A stretch of 64,000 bases of DNA from Prorocentrum cordatum (lineage: Eukaryota; Sar; Dinophyceae; Prorocentrales; Prorocentraceae), in contig CAUYUJ010021029.1 of assembly GCA_963575745.1 (NCBI GenBank), forward strand, positions 18,501 through 82,500, written 5' to 3'. Both the position numbers and the translations under genes were made by a program. Shown here piece after piece: positions 55,877-64,000 of this stretch. How positions within the stretch are numbered: the stretch's first letter is position 1; every line of letters begins with the position of its first letter. The notes beneath the pieces are model-generated. The model made no database searches. It saw nothing but the letters and a program-made list of their open reading frames with translations, and was not told the DNA's origin.

Positions 55877-57162
55877 CACGCGCCCCGAAGTGCACGCACC
55901 AGTGGGAGGTGCTCCACCGCCGCCTCGTGCAAAGCGCGCAGAGTAGGTACCCAGCCACGCACAGCGTGGGCCGCGGCACGGGGGAGCGCGGCGACTGAGT
56001 ACGGGGGCAAGCCCACCGGTGCTGGGGAGCCGCACCACGCGCCCATGGAGAGAATGTCCGCCTTGCGCATGGACGAGGGCGGGAACCGCAGGGGGCGGTG
56101 GAGCAGCGTGAACTCGACCCGCCAGATCTCGGGGATGAGGAAGAAGAACTGGGCCAGGTAGGAAAGGCAAGGGAGCACATTCACGTTGTAGGCGATGGCG
56201 GCAAGGCTGGTCGCCATGCCCGTGCGACTCAGGCCCGCAGCACGGGGCCACCACTTCGCCGCCGCTTCCTTCCAGATGCCCTGCTCCGAGATGCCTGGGC
56301 CAATGCGCGTTCCCAAGTACTTGGCAGCGGAGTCGATGCGGAAGCCACTCCAGCGCGGGGCCAGCGCGGCCAGGTATTCCTTGGCCTCGCTGGTCAGGCT
56401 GGGGGTGACCTCGGCACAGAGAGGGACCAGCGCGCACTTGGGGATCGCCAGCTGCAATTTGAAGGCGAATTCGATGTCATCGAAGGGCGAGGCAGTGGAC
56501 GGGAGGACCCTGGCGTTGCGGATGGGCATGCCCAGGTCATGGGCACACGCCGTGAGGTAGCCCTCAGGAGGGTCTCCCAGCGCCTCGATCAGCGCTCGGA
56601 TCAGGGCGCCCATGCCCAAGCACCAGACCGTGCCAGAGAGAGGGCACCCCGACATGGTGCCACACCTCAAGGCGAACAGCGGCTCCATCGCCGCGCTGGA
56701 GCCCGAAGCGCGGAAGGGGCTGAAGGCGAGGCAGTTGCAGCACAGCGCCGAGACCACGTTGCGGAAGCCAAGCGGGACGCCGCACCGCGGCAGCACCATG
56801 TCGATCACGTCGCGGAAGAGGGACGGGAAAGCCTGGCGGAAGTCGTAGGAGAGCAACATCGGTCGACGCTGAGCAGCCCCAAAGAGGAGACCCTCGCGGC
56901 GGCACTCCGCGTCCAGAAACGGGATGTGGCCCACGAATCGCCGCCCAGCAGTGAAGCCCTTCTGCACCGCATCGGTCGCAGCGGAGGCGATGGACTGGAG
57001 AGCGCGATCCGCGCAGGAGGCCATGAGCTTGGCGTCGGCGTTCTTGAGGGAGAGCGTGCGGACCGTCGAGGCAGTTCGGGTGCACGAGTCAGGGGGTGTC
57101 CTCGAGCTCAGTGCCCTTCGGCACGCAGAGGAAGATCGACTAGTTGAGGTCGTGGGGCCCAA
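55756..57162 (-). pseudogene. LINE-1 reverse transcriptase (catalytic Asp lost)
   Basis: A 468-codon frame with KGFTAGRRFVGHIPFLDAEC, MLLSYDFRQAFPSLF (motif A), TMSGCPLSGTVWCLGMGALI (motif B), YLTACAHDLGMPI (motif C) and AAKYLGTRIGPGISEQGIW (motif D/E region). Motif C should read A-D-D; here the first Asp codon is CAT (His). The rest of the palm is well preserved, which suggests recent inactivation. Confidence 0.8.
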
Positions 57163-58213
57163 CGCCCTCGTTGAAGAGCTGTTCCATCAGGGCATGAAGG
57201 TGACGCAGGGCGTCAGGACTGCGCCGCCACGCGGCGCAGGGCAGCTGGTCAGGCCCAGGGGCGCTGGGCGGCGCCCGCGCAGCAGCGCGCTCCAGCGCGC
57301 GCAGCGACGGCTGGGGTAGCTCCACCACAGGGCGCTGCGGGGCAAAGCGGTCGAGGAACTGGTTGAGCCGCGGCTTCTGCTCCTCGGTCGGCGCGCGCTC
57401 GAAGACCTTGCCCCAGTACTCGGCCACAGTGCCCGTCATGCCCGCGGAGTCGCTGACCACCTTCGGGGGAACAGCCTCTGCATTGTCGGAGGCGCAGGGG
57501 GCAGAGTCGAGTCGCAGACCAGCGAGCACCACGCGCCGCCGCCAGGGAACCCATAGCTGCGCGCGTCTGGCCGACCTGCGCTCCACTCGACGCCAGGCGG
57601 GGCTATCGCGGTCGTTGGACCGCCGCGCGGCAGCCTCGGCCGCCTGCCTGCGCAGGGCGCGCACCTTCGCCGCGACCGTGTCGAAGGCCTCGCCAAAGGC
57701 CCCGGAGTCCGTCACGCTCACTGTCCCGTGGTCAATCAACAGGTGGGAGGCCAGAGCGGGACGCGAAGCCAGCAGGCGGGCCGCCAGGGGCGCGCCCTGG
57801 CGCCAGAGGGCCCGCGCCGCTGTCTTGAAGCCCATGTGCGAGGTCTCGGCGTTGCCGCCCTTGACCTTCAGGGGGCAGTTGGTACGAAGCTGCTCATCTC
57901 GAACCCGACGGGCAGCGAGCATCATGCAAGTTTTGGTGGCGCGCCAACGGTCCTCGACAGTCGCCGCCTCCAGATCGCTATTCGCCATCATCAGCGAGAA
58001 CGTCTCGGGGTACTTCGGGTGAAAGAAGAGGTGCGACGGGATCGCCTGCTCCTCGCGCGGGACGTGACGAGCCATCTCGATCTGCAGGACGAGGGGCGCG
58101 CGGTCGCTGAGGCCGCGCTCCGGCAACTCCATCGCATCGCAGGCGGTCGTGAGGCGCGTGGACACGGAGAGCATCCCATGCGCGTCAATCCCCAGGAAAA
58201 TACGGTCAATCAC
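57140..58213 (-). pseudogene. LINE-1 endonuclease end and endonuclease-RT linker
   Basis: It starts with the last endonuclease strands (IDRIFLGIDAHGML ... GLSDRAPLVLQIE, the S-D-H motif read as S-D-R). A helical linker follows, then the RT entry APGPDQLPCAAWRRSPDALR. The frame ends where the next RT frame begins (57162). Confidence 0.7.
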
Positions 58214-58231
58214 CGAGAGCTGATGGCTGGT

Positions 58232-58886
58232 CTAGTCGTAGTGGGTGGGCCACTGCGCCTCGATCTCCAGCGCCGCGCCACAGAGACGGCGCCGCGCAGG
58301 CTGGCGAAGATGGCACCGTTGATCAGGGCGCAAGCGCCAGGCCTCCTCTGCCACAGGAGACCGTTGGGAGACAGCAGGTCGGTCCGCGATGTTGAAGTCA
58401 CCCACGCCGATGAAGATGCGCCTCAGGTGGTCGTTCGCGGCCCAGGCGAGAGCATCCCTCCAGGCCAACTCCACCGCCGCGAAGTCGCCAGCCGAGAGGT
58501 CAACGTTGTGCACGTTCAAGATCTCCACGCTGTGCTGCGTCGAGGGGCCGACGACGCTGAGGAGGGCGACCCTTCCAGGAACCACGATGTCGAAGGAGAA
58601 GATAGAGGCCGCGCATGACGGGGCTGCCGTAGCCAACTGCGGGGCCAAGAAGGCGACGCCACCGACGCCAGGGGAGGGGCCTGTCGACAGAAATGAGAGG
58701 TAGCGCTGCGGCTGCAGCAGGAAGAAGATCCTCAGTGCGTCCTCCGAGCCGTGGACTCCTTGGACGAGAATCATGGCGCCCGCGCGCAGATGGAAGCCCA
58801 GGAGCGCCAGCTTGCGACGACGCAAGCGGGGGTTCGAGTGCAGCAGACCCCTGGCGTTCCACGCCACCAAGTGCAGCCCGCGCGAT
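58232..58886 (-). pseudogene. LINE-1 endonuclease (catalytic Glu lost)
   Basis: LHLVAWNARGLLHSNPRLRR (N strand), MILVQGVHGSEDALRIFFLL (QE motif with E replaced by G), VEILNVHNVDLSAGDF and RIFIGVGDFNIADRP (GDFN kept). An APE-type target-nicking nuclease that cannot coordinate metal normally without the Glu. Confidence 0.75.
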
Positions 58887-60441
58887 CCACCCTCCAAAGC
58901 CGACGGTCGCCACGGCGACCAGCGCGAAGGGCCAACGCCACTCGGTGCGGTCCTCGAGCGAGAAGGCCTTCTTGAACTGCTCGGCGATCGCGCCCCTGTC
59001 GACGGCCTGTCGCGAGACCATGTCCATGTTCCAGCGGATGGTGGTGTCTGACTCCCGTCGCTCACCCATCTCAAGCTTGGCCAGCTTAACGCCCTGGGAA
59101 GTGATGATGCCACGTGCACGCTGAGCACTGAAGGCGCGGCCAAGTACCGCCTCGCCCAGAATGTTGGTGAGCCGCCGTGTTTAAATTTCCTCTCGAACTT
59201 GCTAAGGTGATTTGTCAGGAGAAACGTAGAGCGGGACGACACCACCACCCACCGCTTGGCACTGGAAAAAGCGCCATCCATTGGGGGCGGCAGGGCTTCG
59301 CAGGTGTCAATCCAACGCTTGTGCACGAGGTATGGCGATGTCCAGTCCGCCCTCCACGACGACGTTGAAGCGCTTGCTGGGGACGTTGGCGTCGAGGCGG
59401 ACCATGCTGTTGTCGAGGCCAGCAGCCGTGAGCCAGTCAGTGATACCAGCTCGAACTTGCGGGGCCGACCACTTCAGGAGCACCCACTGAGAATATCCTC
59501 GCATCAGGAGGCCTGGCCCGCGCCTCGAGCGCCTGGAAGCCGATGATCGGGATCTCCTTCTCTGCCATGGCGAGCGTCTTCTCGATGTCGTTGATCTGGG
59601 CACGCATAGTACGTCGCTGCTCCTCGGCGAGGGTGTCCGCTCGCTCTCCGACCTTGGCGACGTCGCGGGCGTGAGCCGCGAGCGACTTGGCGACGTGTTC
59701 CTGCTGCGCCTGGAACATCCCCACCAGCTGGGCCTGACAGGAGGCGAGCTGCACGCGCGACGTCTCCGCCAACGCCGCGGAGGCCTGCTGCATGCAACTG
59801 CCCAGCAAGGCCTGGAAGTCACCCGAGAGCCCCGTAGGTGTGGCACATCCTCCCACCGGCGTGCCAGGTGGAGGGGCACCGACACCGGAAGCCGATGTAC
59901 GAGTTGGCCAGGGCCCACCACCAGGTACTTGCCAAGGGTCGGGTTCGTCTGCAGGTCGCGGTGAAGCAGCAGGAGGTCGCTCAGGTGCGGGAGCGGCGGC
60001 AGTAGCCAGGGAGTCTGGCAGCACGACGAACGCGGAGCCCATGTCCTGCTGACGGGCCAGCGTGTCATGGTCGGCAGCGGGGAGGCGAGCGTCTCGCTTG
60101 CCGTCACGTCGGGCCCCAGACACCGCCAGCACGTCGTCCTTCTTGGCTCCTCTGCGTCGCGGACGAGCGCTTCGCTCCTCCGTACTTCTCGAGAGAAACC
60201 GTCCTGACGCAGAAGAGGCTTGCTCTCGGCGCTGGCGTCCAGCAGGGGCAGCAGCACCAGGTCCGCGATGACCGCCGCCAGCGCGCCCAGAACCACGACC
60301 ACCACCGCCCTCCGCTGCCATGCCAGCGAACCTTGGCCCACAGGGCGACTGTCGACCGCTCGGTTGGAGCAGCCGCGAACGGGAGATATGGAGGGGTGCC
60401 AGCTCACCCGTGGTTGTAGCTGGAAAGCTTGGACTGGCCAC
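58887..60441 (-). pseudogene. LINE-1 ORF1
   Basis: Frame 59437-60441: low-complexity N-terminus, then a coiled coil (QQASAALAETSRVQLASCQA, HVAKSLAAHARDVAKVGERA) and EKEIPIIGFQALEARARPP. A frame change near 59440 leads to LMRGYSQWVLLKWSAPQVRA and LDANVPSKRFNVVVEGG, then (58887-59326) HKRWIDTCEALPPPMDGAF and FLLTNHLSKFERKF. This is the ORF1p RNA-binding arrangement of the family. Confidence 0.6.
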
Positions 60442-60482
60442 GGACTAGCGGTATCCATGCCCTGCTTGCGCAAAGCAGACAT

Positions 60483-60503
60483 CTTGAGCCAAAATGGCCA
60501 TGG
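60483..60503 (-). promoter_or_regulatory. Spliced-leader relic, LINE-1
   Basis: The minus strand contains GCCATTTTGGCTCAAG and matches 19 of 21 positions of the dinoflagellate SL, changed only near the 5' end. A (TCC)n tract lies directly upstream on the same strand. Confidence 0.9.
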
Positions 60504-60580
60504 AAGACGAGGAGGAAGAGGAGGAGGAGGAGGAAGAGGAGGAGGAGGAGGAGGAGGAGGAACAGCATGCGAACAGGACG
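60504..60580. repeat. (GGA)n tract upstream of LINE-1
   Basis: (TCC)n on the minus strand, ending next to the SL relic. It may be the tail of a further element that preceded LINE-1, or a preferred target. Confidence 0.85.
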
Positions 60581-62045
60581 AGGAGGAGGACGAAAATAAG
60601 AGAGGAAGGGAACAGCGCTGCAGTCAGAGAGACTCGCCTCAAGCGGGGGGAAGGTTTCCAAAGGCGATCCTGACCCAAAAGTGCGACAAGCATTTCGCCC
60701 GACTTCGGGACCACATGGAGCCCCATGGGCCCCGCAAAGCGCGAAGGGTGCTCTGGAAGCCACCTGGGCCTCCCTGGAACAGTCGGCTCGCCATTGCTCG
60801 GACGTCCATTCCACGTGCATTCTGCGGTTTCGTGCGCTCGTGCTTTGCAAGGAGATTCCAGACGCTCCTCGATGGTCCTCGCCGAGAAAACATGTACACC
60901 TCCGAGCGATGCCGAGCTGGGGTCACCTCGGACTGGGGCCACCCCTGGCAGCACCTGAAAACGAGGCCCACCCACCACGGGCCAACCCCCGAGCAGGCGC
61001 GTCGCGATGTCTTGACGCGGGGGGGCTTCCCACAGCCTCCAACGCCGCAACCTGATCGCGACATGAACCCCCCTGGAGCTACGGTCAGGAGCGTTTGCTT
61101 GCAGCCAAAAACGATGGCAAGGATGCTCGATAAGGATGCAAGCCCCTTGGCCGCGCACGTCGAGGCTCTTCGCGCGGGGCTGGCCGTCGAAAGGGGCTAG
61201 GACGGACCGAGGAGGCAAGGATGCAATGGTACCGTTGGGACGGTTACCTATCCTTACCATCGATTTCCACTTTAGCGCGTCGCGACGGCGGCGGTCCCAG
61301 CGGCACGCTATGCCCTGCGATCGGATAGCGTGTCGCTGCGCTCCGTGGGGCGGGAGGCCAGAAAGGCTCGTACCGCTGATGCTCGGGGACCGTCGTGCCG
61401 AAGCGCGGTGGGCCTGACCTGGCGGCGCGGCGCACTGAGCAAACGTTCCTGACCGTGTCCGTCCCCAAAGTCAGATCCCCGCCACGTGCTGTCTTGTTGA
61501 CGGCCCTGCGGCCCGAACTGGGCCTGCGGGGGGAGACAGGAAGAGGGGGGGGGCTGGCGCATCATCGCCCAAGGCTCGTGCGCGGACGAAGGGGGCAGGG
61601 CAGGGAGCGCGGTGAAAGAAGGAAGAAGAAGAAGAAGAAGAAGAAGAAGCAGAAGGGAAGGCAGTGGACACAGGGAGACTTCATGGCGCCTGCCACTGTG
61701 CCGCCCTCCCGGAATCCTCACCCGCCTCGTACAGCATAAACATACACTTTTGCATGTCCACGCGGATTTCTTGTATCTGCGCTGGCCCCCCTCTCCCTGG
61801 CGCGCGGAGCGCGCCAGAGGCGGCGCCGGAGGCGCCGCCAGAGGGTCCCAGCGCGGATCCAAGAAACCCGTGAGGAACGTCGAAAATTTATGTTTGTGCA
61901 GTTTGTTTTTCTTCGATCTTCGTGGCCCGCGACATGCCTGGGTGAACTCGGCGACGCTGGTGCCCGCCGGGAACGAGTGCTTCAGGGCCGACTTGAGTGT
62001 CACGATGCCCCCCGCGCTGGCCTGGACAGCCTGAGAGGCCGCCCT
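60581..62045. other. No recognisable gene
   Basis: Unique GC-rich sequence. A short (GAA)n lies at 61622-61650. A minus-strand frame at 61308-62054 has a segment (GGIVTLKSALKHSFPAGTSV) that could be a gene relic, but I cannot name it. Confidence 0.35.
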
Positions 62046-62740
62046 CTCTCTCACCTGCTGGTGCTGCTCCTCCTCATGCTCCTGCTAACCCTCCTCCTCC
62101 TACAGAATCCTCTACCTCCTCCTCCTCCTCCTCCTCCTCCTCCTCCTCCTCCTCCTCCTCCCCCTCCTCCTCCATCCCTCCTCATGGTACTGACGCTTCA
62201 CCGGTGCTCCACCAAGCGCGTCGGCAAGGAGGCCCAGGCGCCTCGCCCGATACTTCCGCACAACTAAGGACCACAGTGCTAGTAGAAGTGCTGGCATCGA
62301 CTTCTGAGGATGGGGACCTTGGGGCGCGAGGGTGAGTCGCCGCATACCGGTGGCCTGGGCTGGGTTTGCACAAGCCCCCGTCCGCCTCATTCCTCCCGAA
62401 CTCTCCTTCACCTTCTTCTGCTCATCCCCGACATCCCGAGTTCATTCCGTAATTATTATTATCCTCCTCCTCCTCCTCCTCCTCCTCCTCCTCCTCCTCC
62501 TCCTCAACCTCCTATCCTCCTCCTCCTACCCTCCTCCTCCCCTTCCTCAGCCCTCCCTTGCCACCGTCCCTCATCCCTCATCCTTCATCTTCATCCTGCT
62601 CCTCCTCCTCCTGCTCTTCGGCATGCTCTTTCTGCACCCCCTCCCCCTCACAACAAAGACTCCCTCGTTCCCTTCCTCTTCCTCCCGCCTCCTCCTCCCT
62701 CCTCCTCCCTCCTCCTCCTCCTCCTCCTCCTCCGTAGCTG
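62046..62740. repeat. (TCC)n tracts, three blocks
   Basis: Blocks lie at ~62050-62175, 62460-62545 and 62690-62733 with unique sequence between. The last block ends in the SL-like sequence at 62732. Confidence 0.9.
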
Positions 62741-62752
62741 ATACGGCTTAAG
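62732..62752 (+). promoter_or_regulatory. Probable degenerate spliced-leader relic, plus strand
   Basis: CCGTAGC and GGCTTAAG at the right spacing give 15 of 21 matches to the SL. It follows (TCC)n and precedes an ORF1, which is the arrangement at the two clearer relics on the minus strand. Confidence 0.55.
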
Positions 62753-62928
62753 ATGATTCCCTCCCCAGTGGACAACGAGCAAACCTCTGATCCGAGGTAG
62801 CTTTCCATATCTTTCCCTCTGCGCTCGCCCATAAAAGCGCCCCGTGCACCAACGTGTGCACTGTATACCGTCCGGTCTGCTCCAGACGAAGCACCTTGCA
62901 TCAACGTGCGAGGTCTCTCTTTCGACAC

Positions 62929-63423
62929 ATGGGTGGCGACAGGCAGCGTGGTACATCCAATGGTGGCTGGGCAGGTACTTCCAAAGCAAACCCCAAGAAG
63001 TTCGTCATCTGCAAGCAGTGTCACCATCGGTGGGCATGGCGTGGCAAAGCGAACTGCTTTGCATGTGGGAAGGCGCTTGCGCCGTCGCCTGGTGAGCACA
63101 AAAACCCTGGTGGAACCTGGGGGGGAGGAGCCACAACTCCGTGGGCAGCGGAACGCCAAAACCAGACCGACCAGCGCGCCACCACACCGCAGGTCCTCCT
63201 CGAGGCCGTGTCCAAACACATCACGGGCAACCAAGCCGAGCCCATCGGGCAGATCCAGGCCGCAGCCTGCCCTCAGCCAGCCCCCACCATCAAGACCGAG
63301 CAGCAAGCGCTGCAGTCGGCGCTCGCGGTCCTGGGCAATCAGGCGCGAATGGACACAGAGCGGTCGAGGAGGTCACAAACGCTAAGTGGCTCGACGGCGA
63401 GCCCCAGGCCCAGGATAAGATAA
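62929..63423 (+). CDS. Plus-strand LINE ORF1, N-terminal part with zinc ribbon
   Basis: 164 codons from ATG 62929. A C4 zinc motif is near residues 28-48 (KKFVICKQCHHRWAWRGKANC, then FACGKAL), of a type I associate with ORF1 N-termini of dinoflagellate LINEs. The rest is Gln/Ala/Pro-rich. The frame ends at 63423 but coding character continues at once in another frame, so the stop probably reflects an indel or an unrecognised intron. Confidence 0.5.
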   Translation: MGGDRQRGTSNGGWAGTSKANPKKFVICKQCHHRWAWRGKANCFACGKALAPSPGEHKNPGGTWGGGATTPWAAERQNQTDQRATTPQVLLEAVSKHITGNQAEPIGQIQAAACPQPAPTIKTEQQALQSALAVLGNQARMDTERSRRSQTLSGSTASPRPRIR

Positions 63424-63981
63424 GGCAGCCCTTGAGTTGGTGCGCGCACAAGCAGCGCACGCCAAGGCCGAAGAAGCACACAGAGTTGAGCTGGGCGCCG
63501 CAAGAGGGCACCAGCAAGCAAAAGCGGCGACTGCCCCCACCGACTCCTTTTCCGCCGACGACAGAAACTGGAACGACCTCCACACCTACGACGACGACAC
63601 CCGCGGGCAAAAAGAGGAGTGGAAAAAAGACCTGGTGGTCAGCGTCAAGGCGCTCAACGAGATCCAAGGGTACGTCAGAAGGCGAAGGAGTCGGCAGCCA
63701 ACCCAACCAAGCGCAAGAACACGGACCACCCCGAAGCAGCTGCTGCCGAACAACCAGCGCAGTCTGTCCCCCAGCTTGCAGGAGTATGCGGACAAGGGGC
63801 AAGAGCACCAGCGACGCCCAGTCCTCCGAACGGTGGCGCTACTCCATCAAACGGTGCAAGCGGCGACGAACCAACAGAGGATAACAAGAAGGCAACGGAC
63901 GAAGTTGTCAAGGCAGCCACATGGGCCCTCGATAAAGCCCGCGAGGCGAAGGCTGCAGGGAGGGGGCAAGGCTGCTCCTGA
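63422..63981 (+). pseudogene. Continuation of the plus-strand LINE ORF1
   Basis: From 63422 frame 2 reads KALELVRAQAAHAKAEEAHR and SADDRNWNDLHTYDDDTRGQ. From ~63690 frame 1 resumes with DEPTEDNKKATDEVVKAA and a helical Ala-rich end. Two frame changes indicate decay or introns. The element runs past 64000. Confidence 0.4.
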
Positions 63982-64000
63982 TGCCCCTCCAGACGGCGCT

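Larger units (their letters stand above)
54775..60503 (-). mobile_element. LINE-1: near full-length spliced-leader-bearing non-LTR element
   Basis: From the SL relic (60503) to the (TCC)n tail (54775): ORF1 with coiled coil and RNA-binding end, endonuclease, linker, RT and C-terminal domain in the right order over ~5.7 kb. Disabled by frameshifts near 59430, 58230, 57150 and 55860, by an endonuclease Glu-to-Gly change and by an RT Asp-to-His change. Confidence 0.75.

Noticed and set aside
1-64000. tRNA, rRNA, snRNA or spliced-leader RNA genes
   Set aside because: No cloverleaf-like, rRNA-like or SL-plus-donor sequence was noticed; a covariance search would be needed to exclude small or diverged ones.

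Overview
The window is dinoflagellate nuclear DNA, almost certainly from a core dinoflagellate. Three signs point there. Relics of the 22-nt dinoflagellate spliced leader (SL) lie at the 5' ends of retroelements at 54754-54774 and 60483-60503, with a weaker one at 62732-62752. The retroelement proteins match the types described in Prorocentrum, Polarella and Symbiodiniaceae genomes (from memory, no search was run). The DNA is very GC-rich and full of simple repeats. I find no host housekeeping gene, rRNA, tRNA or CRISPR; the window is a nested pile of retroelements.

Layout. 1-1606: an open, edge-truncated minus-strand repeat protein. 1.7-8.5 kb: minisatellites, (CCA)n, (TCC)n, a pair of ~0.48-kb direct repeats, little credible coding. 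8500-41962: one Copia-type LTR retrotransposon on the minus strand. It has alignable LTRs (8500-8673, 41776-41962), a shared 4-bp flank CCTC, and Gag, CCHC, protease, methyltransferase-like, integrase, RT and RNase H remnants in Copia order, but it is blown apart by insertions. These are element A (33117-38100), element B (11145-27922) and a 5'-truncated LINE (28622-29885). 42-44.2 kb: a dispersed CTTGGGGCC-type minisatellite. 45.3-60.5 kb: three LINE-type non-LTR elements head to tail on the minus strand, two with SL relics; all are broken by frameshifts, catalytic-site changes or deletion. 60.5-62.7 kb: unrecognised sequence and (TCC)n. 62732-64000: the start of a plus-strand LINE with a zinc-ribbon ORF1, running off the edge.

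The part that may be new is the A/B pair. Element B carries four uninterrupted minus-strand ORFs (861, 387, 2081 and 2056 codons). They are linked by an intercistronic hairpin, a TGATG stop/start overlap and a 55-nt overlap into the -1 frame. The last ORF is an endonuclease-RT-zinc-RNase H protein with its catalytic residues in place. Element A has an unrelated 1321-codon mucin-like membrane-protein ORF but shares B's ~133-bp 5' leader and ~345-bp 3' region, and both sit inside (GA)n tracts. A and B also share a dispersed family of about 21 small hairpins: variable, compensating stems, a 1-nt bulge, three base pairs and a UUCA loop in sense RNA. They occur in all three reading phases of the ORFs, and I saw none elsewhere in the window. 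My inference is an autonomous/cargo retroelement pair recognised through shared ends and a repeated RNA hairpin.

Limits: homology calls are from memory and by eye. Boundaries of old elements are approximate, and repeat and hairpin counts are hand counts.
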